A DNA stretch of 64,000 nucleotides, taken from contig NC_049979.1 in assembly GCF_000003815.2 (NCBI RefSeq), positions 16,737,933 to 16,801,932 of the forward strand, written 5' to 3'. The translations under genes and the position numbers were made by a program. Below the pieces are notes generated by a model. It was not told the origin of the DNA. It worked only from the letters and a program-made list of their open reading frames with translations, and did no database searches. Below are positions 11,765 through 22,649 of the stretch, one piece after another. The first letter of the stretch is position 1, and the number at the start of each line of letters is the position of its first letter. The stretch comes from Branchiostoma floridae. Lineage: Eukaryota; Chordata; Leptocardii; Amphioxiformes; Branchiostomatidae.

Positions 11765-14700
11765 CGTTCGTCAAGTCTTCCACTGAAGGAGGCAGCATAA
11801 CAGAATCTATAACTACAGTCTTGCAGCTTTGACTTTTTATCACTTGTCCTGATGATAGACCGTTCTGCGATGGTGTATTTCTCTCTACGGAAATGTTGTC
11901 ATCCTAGATTACCGTAAGCCCATGGCTCGTTTTCTCGTTGTCCGTGGCTCCATTCTGCGGCTAGAATCGATTTTACCGAGCGATTTCATGTTATATTGGG
12001 CGGGCGGTATGGGCTAATGGGAATTAAAAGAATAAGCAGAGAAAGGATAGAGTCACAAGGGGTATGATTCCTGTAGTGACACGAAAACATAAAATGCTAC
12101 AGGGGAACCTTAATGTTTCTTCCTCTGTACAGGATAGGTCATCACTCACACATCGGGGAGATCTCAGGGCGCCGTTTGGCCTGCCTTGACTTAGGAGCGA
12201 TAGGCACTGCATCATCTAAATGACAAATCTAACTTTACCAACCATAAAACGCGCCATTCCACACATGGCCCAGGGCACAATTTCGTTTCCAAAGGTCAGA
12301 TAGAACATTTTCTCAGCGCCCTTTTGTGCTCAAGCCAACATGAAGAAAGATGACCCGTTCCGGCGCGAAGCTACTGCGCTGAAGATCCGTTCCCGATGGT
12401 GATTTTCCCCATAACGATCAATAAGGTTTCATCTACGGGATTATGTTCGCATATTCCCACCTACAGCTTTATGTTACCGGAAGGAATTGAAAACTTCAGA
12501 AGCCATGCTGTGCATATTTACCACTTGCACCACCTATACTGGGCAGGGAGACACGGTATTACTGCCATTCGTGGGGTGATGTTTGCATAAAAACCACGTT
12601 CAGGGTGAACTCTCTTCATGTATAAATTGGAGTTACAATCGATGTCTGAAGGAATCAACTTGAAAGAGTTTAGAGGCTTCCATCATTGAAAATGTTGAGC
12701 ACTTTCAATGGTGCTGAATCATTTGATGCTCTAAACACATCTGCTTTCCATCTGCATGGATATATCTGCATTGTTTTAACTGTCTTCAATCGGGCCCAGA
12801 TGAATCGACCCATTTTACGACACGGTAATTAGTTCAAACAATCCGAGATTAATCAGTGGCTTCGCCTCATTAATCGAGTCCTCTGCGCAGTCTTTGTGCC
12901 GGGAAAAGATACAGCGAGAACCATGACAAGATAAGAACACAGCGGACATGTTGTCTGAACATCAGAACTGCAATCGCCCCAGAGACGCCAGCCTCATCCC
13001 AGTTTGCTTCCTTTTGACTTGCACACGTTTTACCTTAATCCAGCCGTGGCCCCTCTTGGGTGATTAATCCATCAATATGCCATGACCCAAACGATGATAC
13101 CACATCTATGATAAGCTCGCCGTAATCAGCGAATTGCTCGTGCTAACAAGACCCGTCTTATCATAATCCACTTTGTTGCTCTCAGACGCTTAACGATAGT
13201 TTGTTTCAGTTGTAAAGGCAATGTTTTACAACTTTGTTGCTCATGTGACGAACAACCTATGAACGAACCCGTATACGTGCGTTGACGAGAAGCTGCTGTA
13301 CGACTTACATTAGCAGGTCTTCGACATTACGTCTCAATATTTAACGTAGTGAGTGCTGTTTGGGAAATAGCCATCATCTATCCTAAGAATGTAACGAGAA
13401 AATAGTGAAAAGAAAGCATTGAAGGTAACGTTACCGATTTGTCAAGATGGATACCGTGTAAAATACAACCCACAATCTAATGTCATGACGGTGTAAAGAA
13501 ATGCCATTTAGGTGCAACGAGGAATGAAGGTGTTACAACATCCTTCTAACGATATTTTATTACATGTGAACCGGCCTGACGTTTATTGCACAACGTGCAA
13601 TTGGTCTTTACAACTGAGGCGTGATGGACGGAAACAGAAGTGATGCTTACAATCTCGAAAACGAATTGATGGTGTTATAAAGATTTTATACACCATATCC
13701 GTACACAAGTAAGCCGGCGCGTACAAACAAGCTTTCAATCAGTCCTTTGATCCTCGAAATCACGCTAAGCCCATGTCACGTGACCTAAACGGATGTACGA
13801 CGTCAGTAATGGGTCGAAAGTGCTCTATAGTTAATAGCGGCCTCCGTCTCGGTTGATATTGTCGACAAGCCCTAGTGTACATTATCCATTTCAAGTCATG
13901 TGAACCCTGGGGTCATTTCTACTTGAGAAGGATCAGAGGAGTAATCAAAAGCTTATCAGTACGAGCTTCGCCTTGTGTTTGGAAATACGTGTAGCAAATG
14001 AAAGTTTAGTTATTTCAATTACCACCACGGATAAACTTTTCATTTGAAATGAATGATATTCATTATTTACATAAAAACGGGAAAATCCTTATTTAGCAAG
14101 TAAATTGATTTGGTCTCCATGTAGAGTCTATCTCTAAAAACAGCTTTTAATTTCAAACCATGGCTACCTCTATTGCTGCCATACAGCCATACATTAAGTA
14201 AAGGTACCTTGATACCGTTACATGTGATTGTTTTACATACACGTACGACTGTTTTACATACGTTATCGCTCCCGCCATAACAGAACAGGCGGCAGGAAGT
14301 CGCTCGGAGGGAAGTCGTTTGCTGAAGCGTAGCGGTGGTCGACATATGTGAAGGATAGCCGGGACGTTCAGAGAAAAACATGCCCCAGGCGACATAACAA
14401 CCAATCAGGTAAGCCTGCGTACTATTAGTATTGTAAACCTGTATTTGACTCTTCTATTTAGGGAATGTATTGCATTCTACTCATATCATCAGTACTGGCA
14501 ATCTTGAAATAGACATAGTAGGCATCATCATTTGGTATAATCGTCTTCGACTTCGGGCCGTCCCTTTTCAATGGGAACCTGGCGCGTTTCAAATTATTGC
14601 TACACATCGGGCATCCGTCAAATATCCTTTGTTTTGGAATCTTTCTCTGGACACCATATCATGTTCATCACCTGTAGCAAATCTCAATACAAAAGTGATG

Positions 14701-16120
14701 TGGCCCTGCCCATCTTTTGAGACGACAATTTAGCTATTTGACGTGGTTTGAATTTTTGCGGACTAAAATATCAGAAGCATAATTTACGAATTTGGGAATC
14801 TTTCTTGTGTCTTTTGTTTTTACTTTAAGCACACATACCAGAACAATGATATGGCAACGATAGAAAACGTTTCAATGGACGTAAGTCTCGAACAGCTCGG
14901 TACAGAAGGAAAATGTGGCAAAACAAACGTCCCTCTAGATCAGATCATCCTACCCAACAGACTGTTTCTTAATAGTAAGTAGTCTTGTTATGACTCAGGT
15001 TCAACCAGAGACATGAATGCAGAAGCGTGAAGAAATTGCAGGGAAAAGTTTATCTTGCAAAGAATTATGGCTGGTACACTTGCATGGCATACCCATAAGA
15101 GCGCATCAAGCTATTGTAAATCATATTCATTCATTATCAACTGCGTTTGGAGAAATGCTAATCAACGTTGCTTGCTAAAAGCTTCATTAAGTGTACACAA
15201 AGCCTAACTAATTATTCTACAGAGAGGTAGATGTAGCAGTTATCAAATCATAACTTATGTGTCGCGTAAATCTTCCTACTCTATTTGAATGTCTGTATGT
15301 GCAATGAAGCAGACATTAAGTACCGAAGTACCGAAATGATGGCCTTTGTCTCTTGGCTTGAACCACTCCCTCGGTTCCAGTTGAACACAAACTTTTCTCG
15401 GAGCAAACTAGTAATGGGACGTGTAACTTTGCTATAGGTATTCATGTTCACCTGAAGTTGTGAGGTCCTCGGCCAATCTTCAGACTTGATTATCTTTGAT
15501 TTCGTGTTTGTGTATGTCGATGTCAATATAAGCTGTAAAACGTGCAGTACCATAACGTCTTATGCTGTTTCACAAAGTATTCCATTGAATGGAACATTAA
15601 ACGCTTCTATCCTTCCTCGCCTTTCTTGCCTATAACACCTTTTTTTTCCATTTCTGTCACAGCTCTCAAATATTGGGGGAGGTTGTTGTTGTTGTTTTAA
15701 CGTAGACTCAATCGCTTTGTGTATCCTTCAAGACACCCTTCAACAGAAAAATCAAATTTATCTATTCTTGTAAACTTTAGTTTCAGCAGTAGTGCCGGTA
15801 ATTTTGTGGCGTCACGGCTGCAAAGATGCTGCCCACACCCGAGGCGCATCACGCCGCCTAGACGTAATCCGAAGTGACGGCTGACATGCCCGACACCTTT
15901 TTACGCCCGGGTGTGAGCGCGAATGGGTTCCCAAGTGCGGCTGTATGGATGGAGTGGAACCGACCTGTCGGGCCGAGTTAGTCCAGTTGTCCTTCAGTCT
16001 GAGAAGTGCGAGTGGGAAGTAATGAAGGACGGAATCATGACGCTAAGCAGCTCATTTAACCTGACAGGGAAAAAAACACCACTCGCTTTTTGACAAACGA
16101 CTGAGAACATCCATTAAGAA
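11765..16120. other. Gene-free intergenic stretch
   Basis: I see no gene, structural RNA or clear repeat over this 4.3 kb. The open frames are short and without family resemblance. Confidence 0.5.
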
Positions 16121-16126
16121 GTAGTC

Positions 16127-16395
16127 TCCATGGTAGCGGAAGTGGGACTAGAAGCCGTGAGTTCGATTCCGGCTGTGTCACTCATCCGACATTCACGCTA
16201 CAGGGACAGTGTTGCAGTCCGTTGGACGGGACTAAGCCGTGGTCCACTGTTGATTGTGCTTGTCGTAAAGAGCTAGGGGAATTTCCCCGGTACAATGAAC
16301 CTGTAAATACTCTACATAGCGCCTGTCCTCTCTGTCACGACCAGTGGAAGACTAGCTCTTCAGTGAGCTAAAACTGGATCGAGATCACTTTCCTT
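16127..16395 (+). mobile_element. tRNA-derived SINE-like element, second family
   Basis: A B-box-like AGTTCGATTCCGG lies about 30 bp downstream of a degenerate A-box-like GGTAGCGGAAGTGGG. A non-coding body follows, with TGTTGATTGTGCTTGTCGTA and a GGGGAATTTCCCC palindrome. The body is unlike that of the copies at 9600 and 17043, so this is a different family. It could also be a tRNA pseudogene. Confidence 0.5.
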
Positions 16396-16412
16396 TCCTC
16401 CTTCCAAACGAG

Positions 16413-16515
16413 AACACTAATTACATCAACCATATTGCTACTCATAATGTTTGGTTTATCATGTTAACCAACAAACCACCTTAGCCAAAGCAATATGGTT
16501 GATGTAATTAGTGTT
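16413..16515. repeat. Perfect 27-bp inverted repeat (hairpin)
   Basis: The arms at 16413-16439 and 16489-16515 are exact reverse complements over 27 bp, separated by 49 bp. The loop holds a smaller TTGGTT/AACCAA inverted pair. It could be a tiny MITE or, if transcribed, a long hairpin RNA. It begins 18 bp after the SINE-like element at 16127-16395. Confidence 0.8.
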
Positions 16516-17014
16516 GGCGTATATGTTTGCGATTGGTAGATGTACGTCATAACAAAGGAGTGGTAAACATTTTGACGCTGGTTTCAGATAATACAGAGAT
16601 TGCTGGCCAAAGTTGAAACTATTGCCAGACGGTGGACCTATCAGTTTTCTGCTCCTACGTTAAGTCGACATATCTAACAATATTTTCATTTATGGTACTT
16701 TAATTGCTACATTTCGCTGTTTTTTGCTATGCATACATGATTTGTTATCGTACTGTATTTGATTTCTTATCGCAAATTTACTATTAGATGGCTTCATTTA
16801 TGATACAATAGTTGCTATATTTCCTTGTCGTTAATCATTTGATTGTTACTGATCTGTGATTTGTTATTTTTCGCTTCCTATTTCAATTATTTCAATAGAA
16901 TTGTGTTAAGTATTTGTTAGAAGGGGGCTTGAATAAGCCTAATAGGCCATATCATTCTCTCGCACGGTATTTCTATGTTATTTAACTTTTACTTTCTGCA
17001 ATTTCTTTTACGTC

Positions 17015-17042
17015 CACACACACACACACACACACACACACA
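17015..17042. repeat. (CA)14 microsatellite
   Basis: A pure CA run lies directly before the 5' end of the SINE that starts at 17043. Confidence 0.95.
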
Positions 17043-17395
17043 GGGACCGCGTAGCGCAGAACCGGCTCGGGACCGAGAGGGTTCGAATCTGGCTGCCGTG
17101 CTACCAATCTTGTGCCCTTTGGAAAGGCAGACGACTATCCTCTCTTTACTCAGGTGAAAATGAGTACTTAGCTTCAGCTAGGACCGTCCCTCGGATTGGA
17201 CGTAAAATGGAGGTCCCGTATCTGGGGAGGGCCATACCCAGGCGCGTTGAAGAACCCCCACACGTGCGATGGTGCGGTGTTCGATGGTGCAAAATCCTTC
17301 CGTCTAGAATTGGTGATTCTCTACAAATCACTCGGACTCTAGGAAGAATAGTGACATAGCAGTCACTAATGGAGATCTGTATAACCAAACCAAAC
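17043..17395 (+). mobile_element. tRNA-derived SINE, copy 2
   Basis: The tRNA-like head has A-box-like TAGCGCAG and B-box-like GGTTCGAATCT. The body matches copy 1 (9600-10025) in the opposite orientation: CTCAGGTGAAAATGAGTACT, TAGCTTCAGCTAGGAC, CGTCCCTCGGATTGGACGT, AAGAACCCCCACACGTGCG and GGTGATTC. The tails of the two copies diverge after the GGTGATTC/CAAATCAC part, so the 3' border is approximate. Confidence 0.75.
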
Positions 17396-17912
17396 GTAGC
17401 TTTTGTGGAAATCTCTTCTTAGGATACGAAATGTGACTGCAGAATTAGAGGAAACCCAATGTCAAATCTATAGTAGACTTTTATACTATAATCTGCTGTT
17501 GACTACGCCTTAATGATTGCTTTCATGCTCACTCTTATTGCGATACGATCTTATTTTTGTGCTGTGAGCGCGCTCTTTGGGTAACTATCCGATTGTGGTC
17601 ATATGACATTTCTATCGGATTTTGAAGCCTTATGTATGTTTCCATTACTTCACTAATCCCAACCGTAATCAACATTATACAGTACATATATCAACGTCGA
17701 CGTCCACAGTAGGGAACTTGCAATGCCCTTGACACCCATACTTTAGGATTGCAGAGTCAAGGTAAACTAGACGTCTTGGTACTACTACTTTAAAGATAAA
17801 CTGCCAGGCAGCTGTCAAAAGAACTAATCAGGTCGTTGTGATGAAGATGCATCCACCTTGAAGTGAAATATAATCTACTTAGAAGTAGTTTTAATTACCG
17901 CCACGCTTTCGA

Positions 17913-18180
17913 ACGTGGCCAAGCGGGAAATGAAAGCAGCCATCGCTGTCAGGACTTCGATCGCAGATGAGGAGATATGTAGCGCACTGTGGGAGTGTAA
18001 GCGGAACCTGATATGACTATCTTGGCCCCATTTTCTACTCTCGTGAGCAACACCGCCTCCGGTGTGCTCAAGATGGATGGTGACAAGGCCCTGGTGTGTA
18101 TGCTTTACCGTGGTAAGTGCAATATTCTCTGGGAATTTACTGCTCTTGGGATTTCACGCCTTATTTCCCAGCCGTGACGC
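17913..18180 (+). mobile_element. Possible third tRNA-derived SINE
   Basis: TGGCCAAGCGGG fits the Pol III A-box consensus, and a degenerate B box (ACTTCGATCGC) follows at about the right distance. There is only one copy in the window and no cloverleaf could be closed, so this is tentative. Confidence 0.3.
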
Positions 18181-20423
18181 TATGCAGTTTGGTGTGTTTT
18201 ATTCACAATCGAACTGTCAAGCCATCCCCTAAACTCTTTACTGCTATTCAATCTTAGGGAGGGAAGTTCCTGAAAAAAGGAAACAGTATGGTGTTTTCCG
18301 CCCCAAGAACTGCTGCAATCCAACAAAGGACCGCCTCTGAATCGAACAGGTGCAGTACAGATGCGCGTCGCAGTGGATAAGGTCGCTTCTACAAGGTAGA
18401 CATTTCTGGCACAGGTGCAAGAGCCGCGCGCAATTGTGTTTTCGTGCACAACATATCTAACCTTTGAGACCTTAATTATAACCTCATGATAACACTAAAA
18501 CAGACTTAGCTAGCAGACATGAGTCATGATAGTTCTTGCAATCCGAATACCATGTTCGTTCTTGTTTCTCGTTGTGACGCTTTCTTAAGTAAAACCCAGA
18601 TGTAGAGCATCAGCCTGGCAGACCGGGGAACGCCGGGACCGCGCCGAGAGGTCGTCTTTAGATACTGCACTTCCAGCAGGAAAAGGAATTTCCGCTGAAT
18701 AGTTACTAGCAGCAAAACGACAATGTGTAGCAAAGTTTTACCTCACTCAAGACGTTCCAGAAAATAGTAGGAGCTTTAGAAACTGTGTCTACGTGGCCAC
18801 ATCCATCTAACCTTTACCGGACGGTTTATCATCCTTACGTTCCACTTGTCCAGAGTCTTAAACTACACTCCACGCTTGAACCCACCGATAACCCGCACTG
18901 ATTGCTCTGGCGGGAGATATGCCCTAACCTTGCCTCTCAGGTCGTGCAGGGCCGCGGGCAACATACTGAGTGGGGGATTACTGCTCCAAGATGCCCCTTC
19001 AAGATTAATGAAGGTCAAGAACATGGCAATCTGGAAAGACTCTATCCAGAGCTCAATGAATACTAACTTTGTCTCATTACATGGGTGGTATGAATGGACA
19101 GATTGAGTAGCGTTAATTTTTCATTTTAATTTTCAACAAATATTGTCTCGTGTTGTACTCGAGATCGTCTTAATGTAAGTTAATCATCCCTTACTCATAG
19201 CTATAGCACTGAGGTTGAGAAATGAATCTAAAATTAAGTAACATCCAATATTCTTTTATTCCGGTTAATCAGAACACATAGTATGAATAGATGATACAAC
19301 TATCCAAGCACTTGAAGTTTTGTACGGATGTCTCTTCCCTAGTGGACCACATAGCTAAAATGTTCGAACAGATCTTTCCGCTATTTTACAGAGCTTTGCT
19401 AATCTCGTCATCCAGTGTCCCTAATGTTCCTTCTCTTTTGCGTTCTTCCTCACAATATGTGCTTAGTCCACGTCACACCGTTTCTGCTATAACCGCTGCT
19501 TCATTAGTTTTCCACATCTACAAAGTTTTATATCGGTCTCAAGAGCTTAAGATTTAAGGTCTCGTCTCAATGAGAAAGCTCCATCCTTGATTGCCTACGT
19601 CATTGACAATCCTGTGCTGCCTTCCCCTGAGTCCTAGGTGAGTTACAGAGTACTCCCACCCAAGTCATTTAGAGGTCATGAGAAATAGCCATCTCAGTGA
19701 ACATCCCTGGTGACTCCACGTACATTGAATGTCAATTCCACGCACGATTACGAATGACGTTTGCGGTAGCGAAGTACTCTCTAAATTTCCGGGTAATCCT
19801 AATGCTATACAGAAAAACGCCGATAAATCACAATGACAGGCTTGGGGTATATTCGGGACATATAAGTAATATCACAACCTGAACCACTGTCTCGATATGC
19901 TTGAAGGCAAGATAATAATGATAGGCATAGTTCGGCATTATGTACCAACAAGAAATATGTACTTTCATGCACTTAAGTAAGCATGACAACTAAATACTTT
20001 TTTTCAATCGTGTAGATGTATAGAAACAACTTACGCATTTTCGGCGTGGTAAGGACTACGTCTTTCTTTTCCGTGTCGATGCACAGAGGTGAAAGTGATG
20101 AAGCGTGTTTTGTAGTGTGTACAACGTGCGAACTGATCATGAATTGACCCAGCCAGTGTTTCAATCCGAAACAGGGTAAATAACAATCACCCAAGGAGCT
20201 GACTTTGAGAAACTGTCTGGTGAATTCTGTAAGTAGGCGAGTTTTAGACATCTGACGGATTGCCCCACAACCACTCTCAGTGTTAAAAGCATGACTCTTG
20301 ATCCTGGTAATGGGTTAGCGTCTCGTGATACTGTGTGTCATGTGCTGACAGGAAAAGCTCGTTGTGCACGACACTCACGTTTTACTGTGGTCCTAGTCTC
20401 GGCGATGTACCAGGGCCAGGTAA
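18181..20423. other. Intergenic, nothing recognised
   Basis: Only short frames without family resemblance are seen. Confidence 0.5.
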
Positions 20424-20972
20424 ACAGTGTGGTAGTCCCTGTCCTTGGTGCTGAACACCATCACTTGAACATTGTCGCTTAAACCTTCACGTGAACAGCG
20501 TTGTAGTCCCTGTCCTTGGTGCTGAACACCATCACTTGAACATTGTCGCTTAAACCTTCACGTGAACAGCATCGTAGTCCCTGTCCTTGGTGCTGAACAC
20601 CATCACTTGAACATTGTCGCTAAAACCGTCACGTGAACAGTGTCGTAGTCCCTGTCCTTGGTGCTGAACACCATCACTTGAACATTGTCGCTTAAACTTT
20701 CACGTGAACAGCGTCGTAGTCCCTGTCCGTGGTGCTGAACACCACGACATGAACGGTGCGGTAGTCCCCGTTCCTGGTGCTAAACACCATCATACGAACA
20801 GTGCAGTAGTCCTGTCCATGGTGCAGAACACCATCACGTGAACAGTGTGGTGGTCCCCGTCCTTAGTGCTGAACACCATCACACAACCAGTGTGGTGGTC
20901 CCTGTCCATGGTGCTGAACACAATCACGTGAACAGTGCGATAGTCCCCGTTCATGGTCCTTAACACCATCAT
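20424..20972. repeat. Nested tandem repeat, 71-bp and 45-bp units
   Basis: The core word GTAGTCCCTGTCCTTGGTGC recurs about ten times. The first units have a 71-bp period (for example 20432, 20503, 20574) and carry an extra segment with ACTTGAACATTGTCGCT. From about 20700 on the period falls to about 45 bp, where that segment is missing. The array begins about 150 bp beyond the stop codon of the receptor gene on the minus strand, so it may lie in its 3' UTR. Confidence 0.85.
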
Positions 20973-21116
20973 GGGAACACTTTGATAGGTGAAGTTACCA
21001 TCACCTGATACTAAAAGGGCACTGTTATACAACGGTCTTGTTTGATTAATAGATTCATGTTCTGAACACTAAGTCTGCTCGTAAGTGTCTCTTCAGTCAA
21101 GGTTTAGAGAGAATCT

Positions 21117-22649
21117 TCAGTACTTGCAGACCAGAACGTCCTTCAGTGTTTTCCTAAATGTCTTGTTGCAAAAGGCATAGCACCAAGGGTTGATTGTGCT
21201 GTTGACGTAGCACAGCCAGTACCCTACGTCCCAGACTATCTGTGGCACTTCACAAAATGGTTTAAATAGCACAGTCACACTATATGGTAACCAGGTAATG
21301 ACAAAAGCTAAGAGAATGGCACTCAACATTCGTAGAGCCTTACTCGTTCTCAGCAAGTTGGCAAAACTTCCATTTCTCCTTCCCCTTCTGCCCTTGCTGT
21401 AGTGAGCATTCATTCTGGTGAGTGGAGCGCCACGCCTGCGTCTGGTGTCCCCCGGTGAAGGAGCCCGGGTGTTTGGGTCATCTATGATCTCTGTTGCCGG
21501 CATTTTGGCCTTCTTACCCATGCTTCCATCTTTTGATATTTTAGTGATGATGTTGTACTTCTTCAGTCTTGAAGCGTGCTTTGTGGGTTTCTCGGTGACA
21601 ATGTGTTTCGTTTTGGGATCTGCCTTGGTGGGTATGCTATCAGGGCTCTCCAGTGACGATTCATCGTCCTTATATGATGCTTTTCTTGAGATGGAAGGAC
21701 GTTCATCTCCTTTTCCACTAGGGTCTACAGCGTCGTGCGCCTTAGCCTGGTGGCGATGTCCTTCGGATAGCTTTGCCGAAGACGTTAGCGAAGTATTCGA
21801 TCGGGATGTTGTAAACTTGCTACTTGCTTGCAACACAGAAAGGTTTTTCTGTCTCTCCTGCGTCTCCCTGTAGATCCTGTAGTACAGAGTACACATGATA
21901 ATGACCGGGATGTAAAAAGCCACTGCTATGGTTAAATAGTTCACGTAAACACTGTCCTCTATAAACTGGATGTAGCACTGGCCCTCCGGTACGTTCCTAC
22001 CGCCCACGATGTACTGCCAGCCCACGATGAGCGGTGCCCACACCAGCACCGACGTCACCCAGGCCAAGGCGATCAGACAGGCGGCCCGCCTGGGGGTTCT
22101 CTTGGCGCGGTACGTCAGCGGACGGGTGATGGAGAAGTAGCGGTCAAAACTGATCACGCACAAGTTCATGACGGAGGCGTTGGAACTCACATAGTCCACG
22201 GTCAAGTACAGGTCACAGATCGCCGGTCCTAAGGCCCACCTGCCCATCACCATATACACGGTGTACAAGTTCATGGACAAGAGTCCGATCAGGGTGTCGG
22301 CCACCGCCAGACTCAGCAGGAAGTAGTTATTGACGGTGTGAAGTTGTCGGTTGACTCGGAAGGACACGAAGACCAGAATGTTTCCTCCGACGGTGATGAT
22401 ACTGAGAGAACAGGTGAGCAGACATATCAGCACCACCTCCCAAACCTGGTGTCCTCCCAGGGGGTCTAAGGGCGGTGCCGTGGTCACGTTACATTCCGGC
22501 GGGAGGGTAGTGCTCTCGTTGCCGCAGATCACCAAGTGGTCGCCCGGTGTTGGCCATTCTGAGACAGCCATCCCGTTGCTGAAGTCACCATCTGTGACAT
22601 TTGTCCCAAATGTCGGCTCTAAGGTGGTTGCATTGCCCTGAAACTCCAT
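21117..22649 (-). CDS. Muscarinic-type acetylcholine receptor, paralogue A (510 aa, intronless)
   Basis: This is a class A GPCR of the muscarinic acetylcholine receptor family, a plasma-membrane receptor expected to couple acetylcholine to G proteins. The N-terminus has four N-glycosylation sequons (from residue 6 to about 54) and no signal peptide. TM1 begins near residue 70. Visible hallmarks are the amine-binding Asp152 (3.32) in VDYVSSNASVMN, a DRY motif at 169-171, PLTYRAKRTPRRAA in intracellular loop 2, Cys145 and Cys225 for the extracellular disulfide, TLYYRIYRET at the end of TM5, WLPY in TM6 and YVNSTINPWCYA in TM7. Loop 3 (about 261-435) is long and charged. Tyr 3.33, 7.39 and 7.43 are kept, but position 6.52 is Ser where vertebrate M1-M5 have Asn, and 5.39 is Asn instead of Thr. 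Codons for residues 51-270 are nearly identical to paralogue B. The start is the first Met of the frame and fits the family's intronless coding exon. Confidence 0.9.
   Translation of the reverse strand: MEFQGNATTLEPTFGTNVTDGDFSNGMAVSEWPTPGDHLVICGNESTTLPPECNVTTAPPLDPLGGHQVWEVVLICLLTCSLSIITVGGNILVFVSFRVNRQLHTVNNYFLLSLAVADTLIGLLSMNLYTVYMVMGRWALGPAICDLYLTVDYVSSNASVMNLCVISFDRYFSITRPLTYRAKRTPRRAACLIALAWVTSVLVWAPLIVGWQYIVGGRNVPEGQCYIQFIEDSVYVNYLTIAVAFYIPVIIMCTLYYRIYRETQERQKNLSVLQASSKFTTSRSNTSLTSSAKLSEGHRHQAKAHDAVDPSGKGDERPSISRKASYKDDESSLESPDSIPTKADPKTKHIVTEKPTKHASRLKKYNIITKISKDGSMGKKAKMPATEIIDDPNTRAPSPGDTRRRRGAPLTRMNAHYSKGRRGRRNGSFANLLRTSKALRMLSAILLAFVITWLPYSVTVLFKPFCEVPQIVWDVGYWLCYVNSTINPWCYAFCNKTFRKTLKDVLVCKY

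Noticed and set aside
21418..22641. Open frames of 151 and 96 codons antisense to receptor A
   Set aside because: They are shadows of the receptor frame, with the same antisense pattern seen opposite gene B.
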